A DNA stretch of 64,000 nucleotides from Chionoecetes opilio (lineage: Eukaryota; Arthropoda; Malacostraca; Decapoda; Majidae): positions 68,501 through 132,500 of the forward strand of contig JACEEZ010006407.1 in the NCBI GenBank assembly GCA_016584305.1, given 5' to 3'. Both the position numbers and the translations under genes were made by a program. The notes beneath the pieces were generated by a model that was not told the origin of the DNA, ran no database searches, and saw only the letters and a program-made list of their open reading frames with translations. Within the stretch, counting starts at the first letter, position 1, and each line of letters opens with the position of its first letter. Below are positions 23,530 through 34,000 of the stretch, piece after piece.

Positions 23530-25165
23530 ATTTACAAGAGAAAGTGAATTTAAAACGAAAAATATAATAGCAAAAGAAAATATAATGGAAGACATAAAAG
23601 TAGACTTAATAGAAGTAAAAAGGCTAATGGAAAGTCAAGATGTGAGAAAAGCCCCGGGTCCAGATGGAGTGTCGAACTGGATAATGAAAGAATGCAGTAA
23701 CCAACTAGCAGGAAAATTACATAGTGTAATTGAGAGTTCACTCAAGGAGAGCAGAGTCCCGCTTGCTTGGAAAAGAGCAAATATTGTGCCAATTCACAAA
23801 GGAGGAGACAAAGAAGAACCATTAAATTACAGGCCAGTATCATTAACAAGTGTAGTGGCAAAAATGTGAAAAAATTGTGAAGGACAGATGGTTGAAATAT
23901 TTGGAAGAGACAAACACACTTGTAGGTGGCCAGTTTGGATTTAGAGGAGGAATGTCATGTACAACGAATTTATTAAGCTTTTACTCGAGTGATGGATGTG
24001 ACACAGGAAAGAGAGGGGTGGGTCGATTGCATTTACTTGGACCTAAAGAAGGCATTTGACAAGGTACCTCATAAGAGACTGCTCTGGAAGCTAGAACATG
24101 TAGGAGGATTGAAGGGTGGTTTGCTGAAGTGGATGGATGACTTTTTGAGCAACAGAGAGATGAGAACAGTAATAAAAGATCAAAAGTCAGAATGGTGCAG
24201 TGTGATAAGTGGAGTTCCTCAAGGATCAGTATTGGCCCCAGTGATGTTCTTGGCCTATGTAAATGATATGACAGAAGGAGTGAACAGTTATATGAGTTTA
24301 TTCGCTGATGATGCTAAATTACTAAGAAAAGTAGAAAGTAAAGAGGACTGTGAGGATTTACAAAAGGATCTAGATAAGATTTTTAGATGGAGTCAAGTAT
24401 GGGAAATGGAGTTTAATGCCAAAAAGTGTAAAGTGATGGAAATGGGCAGTAGCAAAAAGAGACAGAGAGGAAAGTATTCGATGGGAAATGAATGGATAAT
24501 CAAAACAAAGGTCGAAAAAGATCTGGGAGTATGGATTAAGGACAATTTGTCACCAGAGAAGCATATAAACAAGATCACAGGAGATACATATCAGTTGCTG
24601 AGGAATATAAGAATGGCATTCAAATATCTGGATGAAGAGATGATCAAGAAATTGATTACATCTTTGATTCGACCAAGGTTGGAATACGCGGCAGTGATTT
24701 GGTCACCACATAAAAAGAAGGATATAAGGAAGATTGAGAGAATACAAAGAGCAGCCACAAAAATGGCTCCAAGCCTGAGAGATTTACCATATGAAGAAAG
24801 ACTTTCAAGACTAAAACTCCCAACACTTGAGAAAAGAAGAGAAAGGGGAGATTTTATAGCAGTGTATAGAGCATCAATGGGTCTGGAAAAAATTGACAGA
24901 GAAGATCTGTTTGTGTGGGATGATAGAAGTACAAGAGGTCATGAGAAGAAATTGAAAAGGACAACATGCAAGAGATATAAAAAAATACAGCTTCCCATAT
25001 AGAAGCATAGAAGCCTGGAACAACCTTGATGCAAAAGTGATTAATGCAAGAAGTATTCAGGACTTCAAAGGCAAGCTGGATAATACTAGATTTGGAGACG
25101 GGACAGTACGAGCATAGCTCTTTTCCTGTAGGTTACAACTAGGTAAACAACTAGGTAAATACACA
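23530..25165 (+). pseudogene. CR1-like LINE reverse transcriptase, nearly full C-terminal half
   Basis: Encodes most of the RT domain and C-terminus. 23585-23869 reads RKAPGPDGVSNWIMKE and NYRPVSLTS. 23877-23985 reads WLKYLEETNTLVGGQFGFRG. 23989-25002 has motif A (CIYLDLKKAFDKV), motif B (ISGVPQGSVLAPVMF), the catalytic FADDAKL and the post-RT block (LGVWIKDNLSPEKHI, LIRPRLEYAAVIWSPHKK). Three shifts, near 23868, 23985 and 24965, break it. After the last, the tail reads KKYSFPYRSIEAWNNLDAKV up to a stop near 25119. The catalytic aspartates are intact. The endonuclease half is absent (5'-truncated, as usual for LINEs). The 3' end GTTACAACTAGGTAAA runs into a CA/TA microsatellite. Confidence 0.92.
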
Positions 25166-25181
25166 CACACACATATATATA

Positions 25182-25878
25182 CAGGGTAGTCCCGAAGATA
25201 CGAGCAGTTAGGTTCCACCTGGCATACTCGTAAAGCGAAATCTCGTATAGCGAAATACATAACTAATGGTAAAATATAGATTTGGTTCCAGGACCCCATC
25301 AAAGACATGTCTTTGAAGTTAAAATAAACTGTAGCGGTCCCAAGGTTGGGGCCGCACACCTGGCTAATTACCATTACAGGTCAGGCTGCACACCTGGCTA
25401 ATTACCCTTCAGGTCACGCCTTGCTTGGGGTGACCTGACTGGGGTCAACCAAAATCCCCCTTTGTCCAGCCCGGGAGTCCTGTATTCAGTCAGTTACCTA
25501 CCAACCACTACAGTGAGAGGAACACCACTCCCCCTCTCCCTGTGTTCCTCTCACTGTCGTGGTAGGTAACTGATTGAATACAGGACTCCTGGACTAGACA
25601 AAGGGGGATTTTGGTTGACCCCAGTCAGGACACCCCAATCAAGGCGTGACCTGAAGGGTAATTAGCCAGGTGTGCAGCCTGACCTTTAGGGGTAATTAGC
25701 CAGGTGTGCGGCCCCAACCTTAGGACCCCTACAAAACTATACCAAACACAACAAACACAATATTTGAATGTCGTAGCATTGGATTTTCGATCTCGTATAT
25801 TGAAAATAGACCCTAATTTACTCAGCTCGTACCATTGATTTCTCGTATACCGAATGCTCGTATAACGGGACTTCCCTG
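25182..25878. mobile_element. pogo/Tigger-like TIR element, copy 1
   Basis: Left end CAGGGTAGTCCCGAAGATAC and right end CGTATAACGGGACTTCCCTG. The subterminal blocks share CTCGTAWAGCGAAATC-type motifs. A 400-bp foldback (25332-25731) is inserted in it. The second copy at 25957-26888 supplies the uninterrupted sequence. Confidence 0.8.
25332..25731. mobile_element. hAT-like foldback element, about 195-bp arms
   Basis: Near-perfect long inverted repeats: TAGCGGTCCCAAGGTTGGGG outward on the left, its complement CCCCAACCTTAGGACCCCTA on the right. The arms meet around 25535 at a short loop (CTCCCCCTCTCCCTG). The flanking 8-mers ATAAACTG and CAAAACTA are decayed copies of ATAAACTA, the sequence in the empty second copy of the host element. 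This fits an 8-bp hAT duplication. Confidence 0.75.
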
Positions 25879-25905
25879 TGTACATATATATATATATATA
25901 TACTC

Positions 25906-25956
<51 letters not shown>
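25879..25956. repeat. (TA)n microsatellite between two elements
   Basis: Pure TA repeats with one CTCGTA interruption. It joins the two pogo-like copies head to tail. Confidence 0.95.
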
Positions 25957-25959
<3 letters not shown>

Positions 25960-26888
25960 GGAGGTCCCGAAGATACGAGCAGTTAGGTTCCACCTGGCAT
26001 ACTCGTAAAGCGAAATCTCATATAACGAAACACATAACTAATGGTAAAATATAGGTTTGGTTCCAGGACCCAATTTATAAAAAAAAAACAAATAAAAAAA
26101 AAAAAAAAACAAACAAACAAACCAACAACAGCATATTTTTCAAGCTAAAATAAACTATAGCAAACACAACAAACACACAGCGTCTATATTACCCACACTG
26201 TACTACCTATTCTGTAGAAAAAGCATTCTGAAAGAGAAAATAGCACACAAAATAACATAACTGCACATTAATTAAACATAAAACATGCAAAACACTCACA
26301 AGTGGTAATGTTGTGTGGGGAGACAGGAAGCTGGCACGTAGCCAGCTGAGAGTCCCTGTTTTCTCTCTCCGAGGCTCGAGAGAAAACAGCGGTGACTGCG
26401 TTTGCAGGGATGACTGGGTTAGAGTTCTTCCTCCTCTCCTTGATCACTTGGGGAAGAGGAAAGATCCTCGGTGCTGCCGCGTGATGCAATAGACTCGAGA
26501 GGGTAGAGTAGGTAAGGGACAATTGAAGGGTGCGCAGACCTCTTCCACTGCCCACAAACTCGTCTCTGCGCATCTGAATCATTGTACATCGTCCAGGGAT
26601 GTGAATTTTTGTAGGCCACATTATCGTACTGAGCCACCAGAATTATCATATTTTCAGATTGATTATCGTACAACCTCAGGTAAAATCATATAGTCAGTAA
26701 ATGACTTTATAATTTTAGTAAAGAACTTTGAATTTACTTTAGTAAATAACTTGGTAATTTTACTCACCCCAGTTTGAATGTCGTAGCATTGGATTTTCGA
26801 TCTCGTATATTGAAAATAGACCCTAATTTACACATCTCGTATCATCGGATTCTCGTATATCGAATGCTCGTATAACGGGACCTCCCTG
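25957..26888. mobile_element. pogo/Tigger-like TIR element, copy 2
   Basis: Left end CAGGGAGGTCCCGAAGATAC and right end CGTATAACGGGACCTCCCTG followed by TA. It shares both terminal regions with copy 1 but has a longer and different interior (about 26150-26765), with no transposase motif that I recognise. Confidence 0.8.
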
Positions 26889-26961
26889 TAGTGTTAAGTA
26901 ACAGGAACTACCACGTGTAGGTCTCCCAGCCTCTTGTAGTTTCCTTATGTTCTTATGAGTC
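26889..26961 (+). repeat. Dispersed CAGGAACTACCACG repeat, copy
   Basis: Near-consensus copy preceded by GTGTTAAGTAA and ending CTTATGTTCTTATG. It abuts the right end of the pogo-like copy 2. Confidence 0.8.
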
Positions 26962-27030
26962 ACCACCCCACGGCACGCTGGCCACCACTCGGCCGCGCTG
27001 CTAGACGTTTATTCCTTTAAATATACATTA

Positions 27031-29199
27031 TACACTCGACCCTCGATTTAGCGGACTCCATCTGCTACCGGACAAGGGACCAAACTATTCCATAAGTCTG
27101 CTGCCAAGTGTCTGCTAGGCCACCACCCGGGACTCAGAATAGAAGCCTTCTGTACACAGTCCTGCATACAGCTCTACACAGTCCTGCATACAGCTCTACA
27201 CAGTCCTGCATACAGCTCTACACAGTCCTGCATACAGCTCTACACAGTCCTGCATACAGCTCTACACAGTCCTGCATACAGCTCTACACAGTCCTGCATA
27301 CAGCTCTACACAGTCCTGCATACAGCTCTACACAGTCCTGCATACAGCTCTACACAGTCCTGCATACAGCTCTACACAGTCCTGCATACAGCTCTACACA
27401 GTCCTGCATACAGCTCTACACAGTCCTGCATACAGCTCTACACAGTCCTGCATACAGCTCTACACAGTCCTGCATACAGCTCTACACAGTCCTGCATACA
27501 GCTCTACACAGTCCTGCATACAGCTCTACACAGTCCTGCATACAGCTCTACACAGTCCTGCATACAGCTCTACACAGTCCTGCATACAGCTCTACAGTCC
27601 TGCATACAGCTCTACAGTCCTGCATACAGCTCTACACAGTCCTGCATACAGCTCTACAGTCCTGCATACAGCTCTACACAGTCCTGCATACAGCTCTACA
27701 CAGTCCTGCATACAGCTCTACACAGTCCTGCATACAGCTCTACACAGTCCTGCATACAGCTCTACACAGTCCTGCATACAGCTCTACACAGTCCTGCATA
27801 CAGCTCTACACAGTCCTGCATACAGCTCTACACAGTCCTGCATACAGCTCTACACAGTCCTGCATACAGCTCTACACAGTCCTGCATACAGCTCTACACA
27901 GTCCTGCATACAGCTCTACACAGTCCTGCATACAGCTCTACACAGTCCTGCATACAGCTCTACACAGTCCTGCATACAGCTCTACACAGTCCTGCATACA
28001 GCTCTACACAGTCCTGCATACAGCTCTACACAGTCCTGCATACAGCTCTACAGTCCTGCATACAGCTCTACACAGTCCTGCATACAGCTCTACACAGTCC
28101 TGCATACAGCTCTACACAGTCCTGCATACAGCTCTACAGTCCTGCATACAGCTCTACACAGTCCTGCATACAGCTCTACACAGTCCTGCATACAGCTCTA
28201 CACAGTCCTGCATACAGCTCTACACAGTCCTGCATACAGCTCTACACAGTCCTGCATACAGCTCTACACAGTCCTGCATACAGCTCTACACAGTCCTGCA
28301 TACAGCTCTACACAGTCCTGCATACAGCTCTACACAGTCCTGCATACAGCTCTACAGTCCTGCATACAGCTCTACACAGTCCTGCATACAGCTCTACACA
28401 GTCCTGCATACAGCTCTACACAGTCCTGCATACAGCTCTACACAGTCCTGCATACAGCTCTACACAGTCCTGCATACAGCTCTACACAGTCCTGCATACA
28501 GCTCTACACAGTCCTGCATACAGCTCTACAGTCCTGCATACAGCTCTACACAGTCCTGCATACAGCTCTACACAGTCCTGCATACAGCTCTACACAGTCC
28601 TGCATACAGCTCTACACAGTCCTGCATACAGCTCTACAGTCCTGCATACAGCTCTACACAGTCCTGCATACAGCTCTACACAGTCCTGCATACAGCTCTA
28701 CACAGTCCTGCATACAGCTCTACACAGTCCTGCATACAGCTCTACACAGTCCTGCATACAGCTCTACAGTCCTGCATACAGCTCTACACAGTCCTGCATA
28801 CAGCTCTACACAGTCCTGCATACAGCTCTACAGTCCTGCATACAGCTCTACACAGTCCTGCATACAGCTCTACACAGTCCTGCATACAGCTCTACACAGT
28901 CCTGCATACAGCTCTACACAGTCCTGCATACAGCTCTACACAGAGTTTACGGTAAGTACTAAAACAGAAACAACAACTTTTTTCATGTTTTTGTTTTGTA
29001 ATGCTACGTAGTGTCTAAGTTATACATATCACTACGTTTCTTAATACCCATAAATGCTTATTCATTATCATATTTCATTTTTTATTGTCTCTGTGTAATA
29101 AATAGTGCTATGAAAAATAATGGCGTCCGGCCCACGAATACCAAGCAACGGCCACTTCAACTCTCCATTTAGTCCGTTAAGTCAAGGGTCAAGTCTATA
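27031..29199. mobile_element. TIR element containing a giant minisatellite
   Basis: Left end TACACTCGACCCTCGATTTA then GCGGACT, and right end AGTCCGTTAAGTCAAGGGTC then AAGTCTATA, are imperfect inverted repeats of the CGACCCTCGATT (Tigger-like) type with TA flanks. Between them lies the 22-bp array at 27157-28945 and a short unique tail. Family assignment is inference from the tips. Confidence 0.6.
27157..28945 (+). repeat. 22-bp minisatellite, about 82 copies
   Basis: Unit CACAGTCCTGCATACAGCTC plus TA. Roughly a dozen units lack the CA (20-bp variant). There is no stop codon in any forward frame, so a 615-codon ORF appears with the 22-residue period expected of 66 bases. Because the 20-bp variants shift the frame without consequence, it is not under coding constraint. 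Confidence 0.97.
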
Positions 29200-29462
29200 T
29201 ACTTTTTTCCCTGCGATCTTAAGTGCAGACTGCTTTAAGTCTTTAAGTCGCATAGGTTGTAGTTCTTTAGCTCTGCTCTATGCTAAGCTGCCACTCTGAT
29301 GTCTTCATGTCATCAATACTGTGACCGGCACTGTGAGGATAGAAAAATAAAGGCAATACATTCATCATGTAAGATTCTTTACATCCCATCTTATGCATCT
29401 GTAAGACATGTGAATAAACACTACAACACTCACTACAACAACATTCTACCACAAACACGGCT

Positions 29463-29520
29463 GGTCACTTGCCTCTCCCGGCCTCTTGTAGCTGCCTTAT
29501 TCCCTTATGTTCCTATGTTC
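29463..29520 (+). repeat. Dispersed CAGGAACTACCACG repeat, 5'-truncated copy
   Basis: Only the 3' part (CGGCCTCTTGTAGCTGCCTT, then TATGTTCC repeats) is present. Its TTATGTTCCT tail runs straight into the 29521-30835 array. Confidence 0.7.
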
Positions 29521-30835
29521 CTCTTATACCTTCTTCTTATGTTCTTTTTATAACTTCTTATGTTCTTCTAATACCTTCTTATGTTCTTCTCGTATCTTCT
29601 TATGTTCTTCTTATATCTTCTTCTTATGTTCTTCTTATATCTTCTTCTTATGTTCTTCATATATTCTTCTTATATCTTCTTCTTATGTTCTTCTTATATC
29701 TTCTTCTTATGTTCTTCTTATGTTCTTCTTATGTTCTTCTTATATCTTCTTCTTATGTTCTTCTTATATCTTCTTCTTATGTTCTTCTTATGTTCTTCTT
29801 ATATCTTCTTCTTATGTTCTTCTTATGTTCTTCTTATATCTTCTTCTTATGTTCTTCTTATATCTTCTTCTTATGTTCTTCTTATGTTCTTCTTATGTTC
29901 TTCTTATATCTTCTTCTTATGTTCTTCATATGTTCTTCTTATATCTTCTTCTTATGTTCTTCTTATATCTTCTTCTTATGTTCTTCTTATGTTCTTCTTA
30001 TATCTTCTATCTTATTATCTTCTTATCTTCTATACTTCTTCTTATGTTCTTCTTATATCTTCTTCTTATGTTCTTCTTTTCTTCTATGTTCTTCTTATAT
30101 CTTCTTCTTATGTTCTTCTTATGTTCTTCTTATATCTTCTTCTTATGTTCTTCTTATGTTCTTCTTATATCTTCTTCTTATGTTCTTCTTATATCTTCTT
30201 CTTATGTTCTTCATATGTTCTTCTTATATCTTCTTCTTATGTTCTTCTTATATCTTCTTCTTATGTTCTTCTTATATCTTCTTCTTATGTTCTTCTTATA
30301 TCTTCTTCTTATGTTCTTCTTATATCTTCTTCTTATGTTCTTCTTATATCTTCTTCTTATGTTCTTCTTATATCTTCTTCTTATGTTCTTCTTATGTTCT
30401 TCTTATATCTTCTTCTTATGTTCTTCTTATGTTCTTCTTATGTTCTTCTTATATCTTCTTCTTATGTTCTTCTTATATCTTCTTCTTATGTTCTTCTTAT
30501 ATCTTCTTCTTATGTTCTTCTTATATCTTCTTCTTATGTTCTTCTTATATCTTCTTGTTATCTTCTTCTACCTTCTTCTTATGTTCTTATACCTTCTTCT
30601 TATCTTCTTATGTTCTTCTTATACCTTCTTAACTTCTTCTACCTTCTTCTTATGTTCTTCTACCTTCTTCTTATCTTCTTCTTCTACCTTCTTCTTATCT
30701 TCTTCTTATACCTTCTTCTTATCTTCTTCTTATACCTTCTTCTTATGTTCTTCTACCTTCTTATGTTCTTCTACCTTCTTATGTTCTTCTACCTTCTTCT
30801 TATGTTCTTCTTCTACCTTGTTCTTCATGCAGCCT
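29521..30835 (+). repeat. 12/24-bp TTCTTCTTATG minisatellite
   Basis: Alternating CTTATGTTCTT and CTTATATCTTCTT modules form a 24-bp unit with many 12-bp steps, degenerating to TACCTTCTTCTTATC at the right. It sits directly downstream of the mRpS31 stop codon (30857, minus strand), so it would be the start of that gene's 3' UTR or flank. In the transcript sense it is purine-rich (AAGAAGAACATAAG). Confidence 0.95.
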
Positions 30836-30856
30836 CCAGTACTGTTATTGCTGTTG

Positions 30857-31098
30857 TTATTGTGTCACCTCGATGGCGCCTAACTCCGTCAACAGCTCCT
30901 CCTTGCCGCTGAAGTAGTTTCTGTACCACTCTATGTGCGCCTGCTTCCTGTGCACGGTGAGGTGGGGGTTCCGCGACAGCCCCACACACACCAGCTCCAT
31001 GAAGTGCCGGATGGGGCCGCGCGCAGGACACCAGCCCTCCAGGTGCCTCTCCAGGAAGATGTGCTCGTGGAACCCTACCTGCTTCTCCTCCTCAAGAC
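30857..31098 (-). CDS. mRpS31: mRpS31 exon 7 (C-terminus)
   Basis: 242 nt for split codon 360 (Gly), residues 361-439 ([14 protein letters not shown] to [15 protein letters not shown]) and TAA. The acceptor is CCTCTACAG|GT. It holds the most conserved part of the protein, the GPIRHFMEL segment and HIEWYRNYF. Confidence 0.97.
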
Positions 31099-34000
31099 CT
31101 GTAGAGGCATACATATAGGATTTTTATTTTTATTTTCATCTTTTTTACATCACAAAGGACAAAGGACTGGCCAAGGGCAAAAAAAGAGGTAACACAAAGT
31201 CTGCTTAGTTGCCAGTCCCTATAAAGGATTATAAATGTTGCTGTTTTTGTGTGATTGGAACTGTTACTGAAACAAACTAACAACTCAAATGATAGAATTT
31301 ATGATCTGGGTAGAATGATGAATGATAATAATAGTTACTTAATAGTTAAATCTTCTCCTCCAGACCTGTAGTGTGGAGGTGGAAATATGTTGCCTTATAG
31401 AAAATGATCAAGTTAACTGGAATACCAATGACAATCCTAACACATGAGCATAAATTCTCAAGTTAATTCCCCATCAGCTGGAAGGAAGGGAAAAAAATTG
31501 CAGCATCAGTTTATTGTCAGCTTGGACTGCACAAACAACAGCACAATGATCTCCCTCATATTTGTGATGATTGAGGACGGGAAAAAAGAAAGAAAAAAAA
31601 GAAAAAAAAAAAGAAAAAAGAAACGTGAGGATTTCAGATCAGCGAGGGAAGAAAAGCAGCGACGAGGATGACTTTGCTGCAGATTTAAATAAGTTTTCCT
31701 TTATGTTGAACAATGAAATGTTGTATATGAGGAAGCCTCCAGCTAAAGCAGCACAGTTCAGTTAAGAAAGTGTTGAATATCAAAGCATTTTTAGATATGC
31801 AAGATAGAAACGCTGGCAAAGATTACTATTACCACATCTGGTTCCCTATCTTGTAATCCTAAGATTGCATAATGATAGTATACAATAGCTGCTATGATTC
31901 TTGAGATATCATTGAAACTGTTTTTCATGACATTTTCCAAGGCATTTCCCTTCTAAATTTGGCCAAACTTTTTTTCTGCCTGATTTTCATGACATTTTTT
32001 TTCTTTCCTGCGTGCTGATCGTGAATCTGGACTTTCTTCTTCGATACATAGTTTTGAAATCCATGTTTGAGTCGTTCTCAGCTTATTTATCCCCGTAAAC
32101 ATATTTTATGCCCTTTTCACACAAAAACTATTCTTTGAGGAAATTTATATTACAAGTATTATTGCACATCGAAAGATCTATAATTCTCATTGTATAAGAT
32201 CTATAATTCTCATTGTATAAGATCTATAATTCTCATTGTATAAGATCTATAATTCTCATTGTATAAGATCTATAATTCTCATTGTATAAGATCTATAATT
32301 CTCATTGTATAAGATCTATAATTCTCATTGTATAAGATCTATAATTCCCAGTGGCTTGCCTAGATCATGGCCAGTTTATTTAGATACTATGGGAAAATCT
32401 GACGTTACAACAGTAAGATAACGATGCTGCCTCACCATCTGGCTGTCTATAGGGAAGGGCCACACTGACGCTTAACAAATATATAAATAAAAATAAAAGG
32501 AAAAAAAGAAAGAAAAAAGACGCCACGAGAGGGCTTAAACTTGTCTACGCTTGTGTTCATCTGTCCTCACCTATCTCGTTGTCTGTCTCTATTTTTGATT
32601 AACATAACCACATATCATGTGGTTATGTTAATAACCACATGATATGTGGCTAAGAATGCCACATTTTATGTGGCATTCTTAGCATGTGTTCATCTGCCCT
32701 TACCTTAATTGAAGAGGCTGAGGCAATGGATAGAGGTAGTTGGAAATGCATCATCGACCATCTAACCTTTTTTTCTTTCATCTTTAGGGGAGGCGGTAGC
32801 AGAGTGGTTAGCGTCTCCGGGTGGCGTTCTCAAAGACCCGAGTTCGATCCCGAGTGAGACCCATAAATCCACTTAAAATCTTTCTGCACCGTCGAGTGGC
32901 CTAAGAACACCCACATGCTGCCCATTAACTCTACCTTGGATGGTGAGTGCATGGGAGGACACAGGGGGCGGCATGAGCCTCTAATCACAAGTGTCACTAT
33001 AACAATCCTGCCTGTGCCACCACGGGCGAGGGCTAACCATCACAGCCCTCAAGTGTGCCTCCAGGGCCTGCCATCCCACCCCTGGAGCTCACAGCCTACA
33101 CGTGCTATAGGCCAAGAAAAATGATACATAGGAATACATAGGAAGAACAGATACCAGAAAGCCTATTGGTCTATAACGAGGGTATCTGCTTCATGGGAAA
33201 ATCTGATGCTAAACAGAAAGATGCTGATGCTGCGTCACCTATCTCGTTGTCTATAGGGAAGGTCCTGACATTAAATATAAAGATGATGATGCCTTACCGA
33301 TCTCATTATCTATGTGGATGAAAGAGTGAAGATACTAGGTCAACTCTAGCATTAGGGAGATGGACAGAATAGGGATGGGAATGAGTAGAAAATCTTGTGC
33401 AGTGAGGCCGCGTGACGGGGGGAGGCATGCAGTTAGCAAGTTCAGAGGAGCAGTGGGCATGAAAATAACAGTACTGTAAAAGATAGCAAGAGAAGCAACA
33501 TTACGGGCTTTTTGTTACTGTTTTTTTTGCTCTTGGCCAGTCCCTTGTGATGTAGAAAAAAAAGAAGAAAAAGCTGCAGTATCACCTATCTCGTTGACTA
33601 CAAGGGAAGTCCTGACGTTAAATAGAAAGATAATGATGCCTTACCTACAGAAAGATGATGAAGCCTTACCTACAGAAAGATGATGAAGCCTTACCTACAG
33701 AAAGATGATGAAGCCTTACCTACAGAAAGATGATGAAGCCTTACCTACAGAAAGATAATGAAGCCTTACCTACAGAAAGATGATGAAGCCTTACCTACAG
33801 AAAGATAATGAAGCCTTACCTACAGAAAGATAATGAAGCCTTACCTACAGAAAGATGATGAAGCCTTACCTACAGAAAGATGATGAAGCCTTACCTACAG
33901 AAAGATAATGATGCGTTACCTACAGAAAGATAATGATGCCTTACCTACAGAAAGATGATGAAGCCTTACCTACAGAAAGATAATGATGCGTTACCTACAG

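Noticed and set aside
27108..28955. 615-codon open frame of repeats
   Set aside because: It is the 22-bp minisatellite read through. No stop exists in any forward frame, and 20-bp units shift frames freely, so there is no coding constraint.
29469..30912. Three overlapping 390-460-codon hydrophobic frames
   Set aside because: Translation of TTCTTCTTATG repeats. Serine/leucine/phenylalanine periodicity reflects the 12/24-bp unit, not membrane proteins.
32787..32860. Serine/leucine-type tRNA gene
   Set aside because: Good A and B boxes, but the 260-base body recurs at 19562-19768, so it is a SINE head.
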